Assembly (NCBI RefSeq): GCF_002211305.1
Contig: NZ_LOKW01000001.1
Span: 558,001-622,000 of the forward strand
Length of the DNA: 64,000 nucleotides
Reading direction: 5' to 3'
Source of the DNA: Rhizobium sp. R634
GTDB taxonomy: Bacteria; Pseudomonadota; Alphaproteobacteria; Rhizobiales; Rhizobiaceae
The translations under genes and the position numbers were made by a program. Position 1 is the first letter of the stretch, and each line of letters starts with the position of its first letter. Below, in pieces: positions 26,135 through 34,169 of this stretch. The notes below the pieces were generated by a model that did no database searches, was not told the DNA's origin, and was given only the letters and a program-made list of their open reading frames with translations.

Positions 26135-27004
26135 ATGACACATCCGCGCTTTGCCACCTTCTTTGCCGATGGACGGAGCCGCTATGGTCTCGTGGGCAAC
26201 CAGGGGATCGTCGATCTGTCGGAGCGCTATGGCTCATCCTGGCCGACGCTGCGTGAGGTCGTCGCGGACGCCGCTTTCGACCGGTTGCTCGACAAGGCCA
26301 GCGGCTTTGCCCCCGACTTCTTCTTCGACCAGATCACCTATGAGATCCCTGTTCCGGCACCCGAGAAGATCATCTGCGTCGGGGTCAACTTCCCCGACCG
26401 CAACGAGGAATACAAGGACGGTCAGGCCGCGCCTTCCAACCCGTCGCTGTTCATCCGTTTCCCGCGCTCCTTTACCGGCCATGACCAGCCTTTGATCCGG
26501 CCGCCGGAAAGCCCGCAGCTCGACTATGAGGGCGAGATCGTCATCGTCATCGGCAAGGGCGGCCGGCGGATCGCCGAAGCCGACGCCCTTTCCCACATCG
26601 CGGCTCTGTCGCTGTGCAACGAAGGTACGATCCGCGACTGGGTGCGGCATGCCAAGTTCAACGTCACCCAGGGCAAGAACTTCGACCGCACCGGCGCGAT
26701 TGGTCCGTGGCTCGTGCCCTATCGGGATGAAAGCCAGCTTGCCGATATCAGGCTCGAAACCCGCGTCAACGGCGAGGTGCGCCAGAGCGACCGCACCAGC
26801 CGGATGATCTTCTCCTTCCGCAAGATCGTCAATTACATCTCCACCTTCACCACGCTCGTTCCCGGCGACGTCATCGTCACCGGCACGCCGACGGGCGCCG
26901 GCGCCCGCTTCGATCCGCCGATCTGGCTGAAATCAGGCGATGTCGTCGAAGTCGAGGCCGATGGCCTCGGCATCCTGAGAAACACGATCGCCGACGAGGT
27001 GTGA
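26135..27004 (+). CDS. hpaG: Fumarylacetoacetate hydrolase-family protein, single-domain HpaG candidate (289 aa)
   Basis: Predicted 5-oxopent-3-ene-1,2,5-tricarboxylate decarboxylase / 2-hydroxyhepta-2,4-diene-1,7-dioate isomerase. The FAH domain covers about residues 75-285, with the metal-binding DYEGEIVIVIG region and the FSFRKIVNYIS and PGDVIVTGTPTG segments. E. coli HpaG is a fused tandem of two such domains; only one FAH gene is present here, so either it performs both steps or a second copy is elsewhere. It starts 16 bases after gabD and is followed by hpaH with one base between. Confidence 0.8.
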   Translation: MTHPRFATFFADGRSRYGLVGNQGIVDLSERYGSSWPTLREVVADAAFDRLLDKASGFAPDFFFDQITYEIPVPAPEKIICVGVNFPDRNEEYKDGQAAPSNPSLFIRFPRSFTGHDQPLIRPPESPQLDYEGEIVIVIGKGGRRIAEADALSHIAALSLCNEGTIRDWVRHAKFNVTQGKNFDRTGAIGPWLVPYRDESQLADIRLETRVNGEVRQSDRTSRMIFSFRKIVNYISTFTTLVPGDVIVTGTPTGAGARFDPPIWLKSGDVVEVEADGLGILRNTIADEV

Positions 27005-27005
27005 G

Positions 27006-27809
27006 ATGCTGACGTCAAACGACATCGAACAGGCTGCGCTGAACCTTGACGAGGCAGAGCGGACGCGTGTCCAGACCGGACTCCTATCGTTGAAGCATCC
27101 TGAAATGACGATGGACGATGCCTATGCAGTCCAGAGCGCCTGGGTGAAGAAGAAGATCGCGCGCGGCCGCAAGCCGATCGGCTGGAAGATCGGGCTAACG
27201 TCGAAGGCGATGCAATATGCGCTCAATATCGACATTCCCGATTCCGGCGTGCTCTTCGACGATATGATGTTCGAGGACGGCGCCACCGTCCCGGCCGATC
27301 GCTTCATCCAGCCGCGCATCGAGGCCGAGATCGCCTTCGTGATGAAGGCGCCGCTGAAAGGCCCGGGCATCTCGATTTTCGATGTGCTCAACGCCACCGA
27401 CTATGTGACGCCGGCGCTCGAAATCCTCGACACCCGCATCCTGCGCGTCGATCCCGAGACGAAGAAGGCGCGCACCATCGTCGACACCATCTCAGACAAT
27501 GCCGCCAATGCCGGCATCGTCACCGGCGGCCGCGCCGTGCGGCCCGATGAGATCGACATGCGCTGGATGGGTGTGATCGTCAGCCGCAATGCCGAGGTCG
27601 AGGAAACCGGCCTCGGGGCCGGCGTCTTGAACCAGCCTGCCCGCGGCGTCGCCTGGCTTGCCAACCGGCTGGCGCACTATGGCGATGGCATCGAGGCTGG
27701 ACAGATCGTGCTGGCTGGTTCATTCATCCGTCCGATCGAGGCGCGGCACGGCGACACCATTCATGCCGATTTCGGCCCGTACGGCTCGGTCGGTCTCTAT
27801 TTTGCATGA
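27006..27809 (+). CDS. hpaH: 2-oxo-hept-3-ene-1,7-dioate hydratase (267 aa)
   Basis: Adds water to 2-oxohept-3-ene-1,7-dioate, giving 4-hydroxy-2-oxoheptanedioate. Full-length match in character to the HpaH/MhpD hydratase family: KPIGWKIGLTSKAMQ near residue 57, the metal ligands in RIEAEIAFVM (about 103-112), and LAGSFIRPIEARHGDTIHADFGPYGSV-type C-terminus (split for reading). The 267-residue length is standard. It is translationally close to the FAH gene (1 bp) and to hpaI (11 bp). Confidence 0.92.
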   Translation: MLTSNDIEQAALNLDEAERTRVQTGLLSLKHPEMTMDDAYAVQSAWVKKKIARGRKPIGWKIGLTSKAMQYALNIDIPDSGVLFDDMMFEDGATVPADRFIQPRIEAEIAFVMKAPLKGPGISIFDVLNATDYVTPALEILDTRILRVDPETKKARTIVDTISDNAANAGIVTGGRAVRPDEIDMRWMGVIVSRNAEVEETGLGAGVLNQPARGVAWLANRLAHYGDGIEAGQIVLAGSFIRPIEARHGDTIHADFGPYGSVGLYFA

Positions 27810-27820
27810 AGGAGTGAAAC

Positions 27821-28627
27821 ATGCCGGCGCCCAGGAACCTCTTCAAGCAGGCCCTGAAAGAGGGGCGGGCGCAGATCGGCCTCTGGCAGGCGCTCGCCAG
27901 CCCCTATACGGTCGAAATCTGCGCCGGCGCCGGTTACGACTGGCTGCTGCTCGATGCCGAACATGCGCCGAACGACGTGCCGCTGCTCGCCTCGCAGCTA
28001 CAGGCCATGAAGGGATCGGCAAGCCATGCGGTGATCCGCCCGCCGGTCGGCGAGACCTGGATCATCAAGCAGATGCTCGATATCGGCGCGCAGACGCTCC
28101 TCATTCCGATGGTCGACAGCAAGGAGATGGCGGAAGCCATGGTCCGCGCCGTGCGTTATCCCCCGCAGGGCGTGCGCGGCGTCGGCGCGGCTCTCGCCCG
28201 CGCTTCCGATTTCAACCGCATTCCCGACTATCTCCAGACCGCCAATGACGAGATCTGCCTGCTGCTGCAGGTCGAAAGCCGGGCGGGGCTCGCAGCCCTC
28301 GATGCGATCGCGACGACCGAGGGCGTCGACGGCGTCTTCATCGGCCCGTCCGATCTCGCCGCCGACATGGGCTACCTCGGCAGGCCGGGAGCGCCCGAAG
28401 TGCAGGCGGAAGTCGAAAAGGCGCTTGCCCGGATCCAGTCGCATGGCAAGGCCGCCGGCATCCTGATCGGCGATCTCGCCCTCTCCAAGCGTTATCTCGA
28501 ACTCGGCGCCACCTTCGTCGCGATCGGCAACGACGTCATGCTGCTTGCCAATGCCACCGCCAAGCTGCTCGAGGACTTCCACAAGGCCGAACCGGCCAGG
28601 CCCGCGGGCGACGTGAAGGTCTACTGA
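27821..28627 (+). CDS. hpaI: 4-hydroxy-2-oxoheptanedioate aldolase (268 aa)
   Basis: Class II aldolase splitting 4-hydroxy-2-oxoheptanedioate to pyruvate and succinic semialdehyde. Active residues correspond to those of E. coli HpcH with a shift of three: H48 (DAEHAP), R73 (VIRPPVG), E152 (QVESRAG) and D178 (GPSDLA), the last two binding the metal. It has a typical TIM-barrel length. GGAG precedes the ATG. It is the last gene of the core meta-cleavage set; the next operon begins 108 bp later. Confidence 0.92.
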   Translation: MPAPRNLFKQALKEGRAQIGLWQALASPYTVEICAGAGYDWLLLDAEHAPNDVPLLASQLQAMKGSASHAVIRPPVGETWIIKQMLDIGAQTLLIPMVDSKEMAEAMVRAVRYPPQGVRGVGAALARASDFNRIPDYLQTANDEICLLLQVESRAGLAALDAIATTEGVDGVFIGPSDLAADMGYLGRPGAPEVQAEVEKALARIQSHGKAAGILIGDLALSKRYLELGATFVAIGNDVMLLANATAKLLEDFHKAEPARPAGDVKVY

Positions 28628-28645
28628 CCTTTCCCGTATCGTTTT

Positions 28646-28672
28646 TGCACGCTCAGTCAAAACGGACTGCAC
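28646..28672 (+). promoter_or_regulatory. Candidate AraC-type binding site before the SDR-moaF operon
   Basis: TGCAC occurs twice, 22 bases apart (28646 and 28668), about two helical turns as in AraC-type tandem sites. Between them is an inverted repeat CAGTC-AAAACG-GACTG (28654-28669). Two FeaR-like AraC genes lie downstream in the window. The assignment is tentative. Confidence 0.35.
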
Positions 28673-28735
28673 AGCTGGACAGGACGCCTCCCGGCCTTTC
28701 GACCATGATGATCGAAAGATCCAGGAGGAAGAGAT

Positions 28736-29524
28736 ATGCGTTTCAGCAACAAGACGGCGCTGATCACCGGCGGCGGCACGGGCATAGGCGCTGCCGTCGC
28801 CCGGCGCATCCGGCAGGAAGGCGGCAACGTCGTGCTCGTCGGACGGCGCCCCGCGCCGCTTCGCGCCGTCGCCGATGAGATCGGCGCCACCGTTATTACC
28901 GCCGATGCGGCCGATGGCGCTGCGATGCGGGCCGCGCTCGAAACTGTTGTCGAGACATTCGGTGGGCTCGATGTGCTGATCGCCAATGCCGGCGGCCACG
29001 GCGTCGGGCCGACGATCAGCATGTCCGATGAGACCTGGGATCTTGCCACCCGGCTCAACCTCAACACCGCCTTTGTCAGCGCCCGCGAATCCCTGCCGCA
29101 TCTGATCCGCAGCAAGGGCAATATCGTCGTTCTCGCCTCGATCGCCGGGCTGTTCGCCGGGCCGGATGCGGCGGGTTACGTCACCATGAAACATGGCTGC
29201 ATCGGCCTTGCGAAGTCATTGGCACGCGACTACGGCCGCAAGGGCATACGCACCAACACGGTCTGCCCGGGATGGGTGACGACTGACATGGCCGACGAGC
29301 AGATGCAGGTGATCGTCGAGAAGTTCAAGCTGAAAAGCATCGAAGAGGCCTATGCGCTCGTCACCAAGGACGTGCCGCTCGGCCGCCCGGCGAGCGCCGA
29401 GGATGTCGCCAACGCCGTCTGCTTCCTGGCCTCGCCGGAGGCTTCGATGATCAACGGCGCGATCCTGACCGTGGACGGCGGCGCCGGCACGGTCGACCTG
29501 CCGACGCTCGCTTTCGCAGAATGA
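28736..29524 (+). CDS. Short-chain dehydrogenase/reductase (262 aa)
   Basis: NAD(P)-dependent oxidoreductase of the classical SDR family. The Rossmann motif is TGGGTGIG (10-17), the NAG motif is IANAGG, and the catalytic set includes Ser in LASIAG and YVTMK. Length is typical. A strong AGGAGGAAGAG lies before the ATG. It heads an operon with a MoaF protein and an NTF2-like protein. In the Klebsiella monoamine regulon an oxidoreductase gene accompanies moaF, so a role in aromatic amine or alcohol metabolism is plausible. Its substrate is unknown. Confidence 0.88.
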   Translation: MRFSNKTALITGGGTGIGAAVARRIRQEGGNVVLVGRRPAPLRAVADEIGATVITADAADGAAMRAALETVVETFGGLDVLIANAGGHGVGPTISMSDETWDLATRLNLNTAFVSARESLPHLIRSKGNIVVLASIAGLFAGPDAAGYVTMKHGCIGLAKSLARDYGRKGIRTNTVCPGWVTTDMADEQMQVIVEKFKLKSIEEAYALVTKDVPLGRPASAEDVANAVCFLASPEASMINGAILTVDGGAGTVDLPTLAFAE

Positions 29525-29539
29525 CAGGAGGAGAGTACG

Positions 29540-30319
29540 ATGAACGAAAATCCGAAGGATTGGAAAACCTACGACGAATTCGCCTATGGCATCGACACCA
29601 ACCGCCTGCCGGCGAGCGACGCGCTGGCCGGTTCTTCCTACAGGATCGGTTTCGATGACGGCCGTCTGCTCGACCTTGCCATCGGCAAAGGCGAGGCCGA
29701 ATGGTCGGACGGCAAGGAAGGCGCCACCGACAAGGCTGAGGTGATCGAGGTCGCGCCGAACACCTATTTCATCGAGATCGTCTTCGCCGGCCGCCCGCGG
29801 GAGGCCGAAACGCTGATCGTCAACGTGGGGAGTCGCCGAGCGCTTTCGATCTATTCGATCGTCCGCGATGCCAAGGATGCCGCCGGCGAACCGCAGGTGG
29901 CGCACATCTTCCGGCCTGGGATCATCGAGAGCGGCGTTGCGAGCGGGCCGGAGCCGGCGGAAAGCCGCGATCTCATCGGGCTCAGGGCGCATTTCACCTA
30001 CAGCCCCAACCATGTCTACGAACACACCTACCTCTCCTCGCAGCGCTATGCCTGGCAATGCCTTGTCGGCGTGCAGCGCGGCCATGGCGACGTCGATCTG
30101 ACGACCACCTACAAGTTCGACGAGAACCAATACGTCTTCACCTTCCGGGAGTTCAAAATCCCGGTCGCCTCAACCTTCTTCTACAATTTCGACGACATGC
30201 GCTCGACCGGCAAATTCCTCGGCATCACCGGCGACGGACGCATCCAGAACAGCCCGGCTGGCGCCTTCATCCGCAAGGCTTCGATGACCTATTACCTGCC
30301 GGGCCAGGAACCGGTGTGA
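29540..30319 (+). CDS. moaF: MoaF family protein (259 aa)
   Basis: Member of the MoaF family, first described in the Klebsiella monoamine (tyramine oxidase) regulon. The name refers to that regulon and not to a proven molybdenum cofactor step. The protein has two lipocalin-like beta-barrel halves (about 25-120 and 145-255; e.g. SSYRIGFDDGRLLDLAIG and LIGLRAHFTYSPNHVYEH) and no signal peptide. A ligand-binding role is possible. AGGAGGAG precedes the ATG. Co-transcribed with the SDR and the NTF2-like gene. Confidence 0.78.
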   Translation: MNENPKDWKTYDEFAYGIDTNRLPASDALAGSSYRIGFDDGRLLDLAIGKGEAEWSDGKEGATDKAEVIEVAPNTYFIEIVFAGRPREAETLIVNVGSRRALSIYSIVRDAKDAAGEPQVAHIFRPGIIESGVASGPEPAESRDLIGLRAHFTYSPNHVYEHTYLSSQRYAWQCLVGVQRGHGDVDLTTTYKFDENQYVFTFREFKIPVASTFFYNFDDMRSTGKFLGITGDGRIQNSPAGAFIRKASMTYYLPGQEPV

Positions 30320-30329
30320 GGACAAGACA

Positions 30330-30719
30330 ATGAAAAGAGCTTTCGACATCGTGAAGGCGCATTACGACGCCAACGACCGCCGCGATATGGACGGCATGCT
30401 GGCCGACATCGCATCCGACTGCCGCTGGACCGAAATGGACGGCTTTCCCTGCGCCGGCACCTATGTCGGTCCGCAGGAAGTCTTCAGACACGTCTTCCAG
30501 GCGCTCGGCGAAACATTCGATGGCTATACATTCAAGCTGGAGCGCCTCCTCGATGCAGGCGACGACGTCATCGCCATCGGTGACTATAGCGGCACCCACC
30601 GGCAGACCGGCAAATCCTTCAAGGCCCGCGTCGTTCATGCCTGGCGCGTGGCGGACGGCAAGATCCGGCGCTTCGAGCAGTTCACCGATACGCTGCGCGT
30701 CGCGGAATCGATGCGATAA
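30330..30719 (+). CDS. NTF2/SnoaL-like protein (129 aa)
   Basis: Small cone-shaped NTF2-fold protein, with the typical sequence flow of SnoaL-like enzymes: an N-terminal helix (FDIVKAHYDANDRRDMDGMLADI), a Trp-rich strand and a C-terminal sheet ending in HAWRVADGKIRRFEQFTDT. Such proteins are isomerases, dehydratases or carrier-type binders; no specific function can be given. It starts 10 bases after moaF and ends the operon, convergent with the AraC gene at 30753. Confidence 0.8.
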   Translation: MKRAFDIVKAHYDANDRRDMDGMLADIASDCRWTEMDGFPCAGTYVGPQEVFRHVFQALGETFDGYTFKLERLLDAGDDVIAIGDYSGTHRQTGKSFKARVVHAWRVADGKIRRFEQFTDTLRVAESMR

Positions 30720-30752
30720 AATCCGCGTGGCCCGGGGCAAAGCCGGGCCGCC

Positions 30753-31697
30753 TCAGGAAAGCGCGGCCTTGCGCCATTGCGACGGCGAAACAGCGTAGCG
30801 GGCGCGGAACGCCCGCGAAAAATGCGCGCTGGAGGAAAAGCCGAGCGCAAAGGCGATACCGGATATTTCACCGCTATGGCCGCCGGCCTCGCGCAGCTTT
30901 GCCGCAGCCAGCTGCAGCCGCAGGTCCCAGATATAATCCGACGGCGTCAGCCGCTCGGCCTCGAATGCGCGATAGACGTAGCGCACCGAACAGCCCATGC
31001 GCCGTGCGATCATGGCGACGGTGAGATCCGGCCGCGCGATATTGCCGGCGATGAACGCCTTGATGCGGGCCAGCAAGAGATCGAGGGGATCGGCGACCAG
31101 CCGCTGCGGCCGCCCCTCGCCGATCATGGTGCGGACGAGATCGATCATCGTCTGGCCGACGCTCGAACGCCGCGCCTCGTCGAGATGGCCGATTTCCTGC
31201 ATGGTCGATTCCATCAGCGACAGCAGAATGCCGCACATGCCGTCCTGCCCGGCATGTGCGGTGAAGGGTGCTGCCAGCCGCTCGACCGCGGCCTGCGGCA
31301 GCGCCTGCCGCGGCATTTGCAGCAGCAGCTGGCGGACCGGCGTGCTGTTGGTCAGAACATAGGGCCGGCGCGGGTCGTAGATGACGAGCGCATTGGCGGC
31401 AACCGGCGCCTGCACGCCGCTTTGTCCGATCGAGGCGCTGCCCTCTGTCTGCAGGATCAGCTTGATCGCATCGGGATCCTCAGGCCCGGCCGTCACCCGT
31501 TCGCCGAAGACGACATGCCGGTCGGCTTCCAGCCGCGTCAGCCGGCATGCTCCGAGCATAGCCGAGAGCATCGCGCTCTTTTCCTCGTCGGCGCCACCGA
31601 AATCGAGCCTGACATTGCCGAACAGCGTGCGGGCAAGCCCTGCGAATTCCCGGCCCCGAGCCGTCTCGACATGGCGGTGATCGGCGGCAAAACGCAT
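30753..31697 (-). CDS. AraC-family regulator with AraC-binding-2 type domain (314 aa)
   Basis: Predicted activator. The N-terminal about 190 residues look like the FeaR-type sensor domain (ITLQ-type strand, VIYDPRRPYVLTN, LLLQMPRQALP), and the C-terminal 100 residues contain two HTH motifs ending GFSSSAHFSRAFRARYAVSPSQWRK. It lies 15 bp after livF on the same strand, so it is probably the last gene of the ALDH-GMC-liv operon, and is also beside the moaF operon. FeaR in E. coli controls phenylethylamine and tyramine oxidation genes, a fitting role here by inference. Confidence 0.83.
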   Translation of the reverse strand: MRFAADHRHVETARGREFAGLARTLFGNVRLDFGGADEEKSAMLSAMLGACRLTRLEADRHVVFGERVTAGPEDPDAIKLILQTEGSASIGQSGVQAPVAANALVIYDPRRPYVLTNSTPVRQLLLQMPRQALPQAAVERLAAPFTAHAGQDGMCGILLSLMESTMQEIGHLDEARRSSVGQTMIDLVRTMIGEGRPQRLVADPLDLLLARIKAFIAGNIARPDLTVAMIARRMGCSVRYVYRAFEAERLTPSDYIWDLRLQLAAAKLREAGGHSGEISGIAFALGFSSSAHFSRAFRARYAVSPSQWRKAALS

Positions 31698-31712
31698 GAC
31701 GGTCTCCTCGTC

Positions 31713-32429
31713 TCAGCTCGCCAGATAGGCGCCATGAAGAATGTCCGGCTGCGCTTTCAGCGTGGCGGCGGGGCCGTCGAAGACGAGGCGGCCGCGCTCC
31801 AGCACCAGAGCCTTGTCGGCAAGATCCAGCGCGAGATTGGCGAATTGCTCGATCAGCAGCACGCCGATGCCGCCGGCGGCGGCAATCTTCAGCGCTTCGG
31901 CCAGACGCTTGACCACGGCAGGCGCGAGGCCGAGCGAAAGCTCATCGACGATCATGAAGCGTGGCTTCGCGACGAAAGCCTGGGCCATCGCCACCATCTG
32001 CTTCTGGCCGCCGGAAAGATCCGATGCCGATTGGCGCCGGCGCTCGGCAAGCTCGGGGAAGATCTCATAGGCGCGCTCCAGCCCTTTCCGTCGCGCAACC
32101 GCCGACGGATCGAACGCGGCGACGAGGATATTGTCCTCCACGGACAGTTGCCCCAGCACGCGATGCCCCTCGGGAACGAGCGCAAGGCCCGCGCGGCGGA
32201 TGCGGTCGGGTGCAAATCCTTCGAGCGCGATGTCTCCCAGGCGCACCGCGCCGCCGCGCGGCAGAACGCCCGCCATGGCCATGACCGTGCTCGACTTGCC
32301 CGCCCCATTGGCGCCGAGCAGGGTCGTCACCTTGCCGGCCGCGACCGAAAAGGAGATATCGTGGATGACGCGTTTGCCGCCACGTTCGACGACGAGGTTT
32401 TCGACGCGGACCTCGGAAATCCCGCTCAT
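31713..32429 (-). CDS. livF: Branched-chain-type ABC transporter ATP-binding protein LivF-like (238 aa)
   Basis: ATPase of a hydrophobic-amino-acid-type importer. Walker A GANGAGKSS, signature LSGGQKQM and Walker B FMIVDELSLGLAP are present. The ATG at 32429 starts one base after the livG stop; the frame is open further upstream but inside livG. In this family such systems also carry aromatic acids, amides and amines, so the ligand need not be a branched-chain amino acid. Confidence 0.9.
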   Translation of the reverse strand: MSGISEVRVENLVVERGGKRVIHDISFSVAAGKVTTLLGANGAGKSSTVMAMAGVLPRGGAVRLGDIALEGFAPDRIRRAGLALVPEGHRVLGQLSVEDNILVAAFDPSAVARRKGLERAYEIFPELAERRRQSASDLSGGQKQMVAMAQAFVAKPRFMIVDELSLGLAPAVVKRLAEALKIAAAGGIGVLLIEQFANLALDLADKALVLERGRLVFDGPAATLKAQPDILHGAYLAS

Positions 32430-32430
32430 C

Positions 32431-33135
32431 TCAGAACTCCCCCAGATAGGCGCGCCGCACGTTCGGATCGGCAAGCACGGCCTGCGTCGGGCCGAGCGCC
32501 AGCAGCTTGCCGTAGTCGAGCACCATGGTTTGGCTGCACATGGATCTGATGAGCTCGACGTCGTGATCGATGACCAGAACCTGCGCGCGGAATTCGGCCG
32601 GAATGCGCAGTACCAGTTCGCGGAACACCTTTCCCTCCTCCTCGGTCAGTCCGGCGGCCGGTTCGTCCAGCAGGATGAGCTTCGGCTTGCCGACGACGCA
32701 TTTCGCCAGCTCGACCAGACGGCGCTGGAAAAGATTGAGCGATTGGCCCAGCCGGTCGGCAACCGCGGTCAGGCCAACGAAGGAGAGCGCCTCATCCACC
32801 GCTTCGGAGCGATGCGCCGCGCCGACGACATGATCGGCGATCGCCGCGATGTTGCCGGCTACGGTCAGGTCTTCGACGACCTGCTCGGTCTGGAACGAGC
32901 GGCGCAGGCCGGCGCGCACGCGCTGGAGCGGCGACATCGGCAACAGCGCCTCAGCGCCGAGCGACACCGTTCCCTGAACCGGTCGAACGAAGCCGGAAAG
33001 CACGTTGAGCAGCGTCGTCTTGCCGGCGCCGTTAGGGCCGATCAGCCCTGCGACCGGCGCCGTCAGCACAGCGCTGAGCTCATTGATCGGCCTCACACCG
33101 CCGAACTGGACGACGAGATTGTTGATGGTAATCAT
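32431..33135 (-). CDS. livG: Branched-chain-type ABC transporter ATP-binding protein LivG-like (234 aa)
   Basis: Second ATPase of the importer. Walker A is GPNGAGKTT, Walker B LILLDEPAAGL; the signature is degenerate, reading LNLFQRRLVELAKCV instead of LSGGQ, which is common in LivG but more altered here. The ATG at 33135 overlaps the livM stop (ATGA), proving the start choice against a longer open frame inside livM. Slightly short for LivG (about 250 aa). Confidence 0.9.
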   Translation of the reverse strand: MITINNLVVQFGGVRPINELSAVLTAPVAGLIGPNGAGKTTLLNVLSGFVRPVQGTVSLGAEALLPMSPLQRVRAGLRRSFQTEQVVEDLTVAGNIAAIADHVVGAAHRSEAVDEALSFVGLTAVADRLGQSLNLFQRRLVELAKCVVGKPKLILLDEPAAGLTEEEGKVFRELVLRIPAEFRAQVLVIDHDVELIRSMCSQTMVLDYGKLLALGPTQAVLADPNVRRAYLGEF

Positions 33136-34169
33136 CGTCCCCTCCCTCTCGATAGGCCGCCGTTCAGACGGGCGATCAATGCCGCGATCTGCCCGGCAAT
33201 GCCGGCCGGCGCCGTCGCCAGCGCATGAAACAGCGCTATGCCGAAAATGCCGATCGTCACATAACCGTCGATGCCGAGATCGGTGAGCAGCGCCGGCACC
33301 GCGCGCAAGAGAAGCCCAGCGATCAGCGCCCCGTACCAGTTGAAGACGCCGCCGACGATGGCGAGCGCGAAGAGGTTGAGGCTCTCGAATGCACCGAAGG
33401 CGCGCCCGTCGAGCTGGCCGACATTGCCGGCCAGCAGCCCGCCAGCAAGGCCGGCGAGCAGGCCGCTGAGCGCAAAGGCCCAGGCCTTGTAGACCAGCAC
33501 GTTGACGCCGCTCGCGACCGCGACGGTCTCGCCCTTGCGGATCAGCGCCCAGGCCCTGCCGGGACGCGCAAGCTTGTGCCATTGCGCGATTAAAAGACCG
33601 ATTGCCGCCGCCACGCAGACATAGAGGAAATAGGCAACCTCGCCGTCAGCCACCACGGGTCTTGCCAGCATCTCGCGCCCCGAACCGTCGGCCCGGCCGA
33701 GAAAACCGGGACCGCCATCGGGAAAACCCCAGGCGCTGATGACGATCTGGAAGGCGCCCGCGAGCATGAGGGTGACGAGCGCGAGATAAAGGCCGCGCAG
33801 CCTGAGCGCCGGCACACCGAAGGCGAGCCCGACCGCGGAGGCGACGATACCGCCGGCAAGCAGGCTTACTTCGAAGGGCGGGCGAAAGGCATGGCCGACG
33901 CGCAGCGTCACCCAGCCGCCGACGCCGACGAGGGCGAACTGGCAGAGCGAAACCAGGCCGAGCTGGCCGTAGAGAATGGCAAGGCCGGCCACCGACAATG
34001 ACAGCGCGACGGCCGAGGTTGCCGCCGAAAGCCAGAAGGAATTGGCGAGAAAAGCGACCGCGGCTGCGAAGATCGCCATCGTCACGGGAACATGCAAAAG
34101 CTGCTTCGGCAGGCGCATCATCGACAGGCCTTCGGCGTTGGAGGCGATAGTTTGCGGCTGAACGCTCAT
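33132..34169 (-). CDS. livM: Branched-chain-type ABC transporter permease LivM-like (345 aa)
   Basis: Inner-membrane permease with about ten hydrophobic segments. Typical LivM features are GQLGLVSLCQFALVGVGGW and the cytoplasmic EAA-like loop GRAWALIRKGETVAVASGVNVLVYK. Overlaps livH upstream and livG downstream by four bases each (ATGA), so the three genes are translationally coupled. Confidence 0.9.
   Translation of the reverse strand: MSVQPQTIASNAEGLSMMRLPKQLLHVPVTMAIFAAAVAFLANSFWLSAATSAVALSLSVAGLAILYGQLGLVSLCQFALVGVGGWVTLRVGHAFRPPFEVSLLAGGIVASAVGLAFGVPALRLRGLYLALVTLMLAGAFQIVISAWGFPDGGPGFLGRADGSGREMLARPVVADGEVAYFLYVCVAAAIGLLIAQWHKLARPGRAWALIRKGETVAVASGVNVLVYKAWAFALSGLLAGLAGGLLAGNVGQLDGRAFGAFESLNLFALAIVGGVFNWYGALIAGLLLRAVPALLTDLGIDGYVTIGIFGIALFHALATAPAGIAGQIAALIARLNGGLSRGRGR

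Noticed and set aside
30777-32549. A 590-codon open frame on the plus strand
   Set aside because: Antisense to the AraC gene and livF, both supported by motifs and overlaps.
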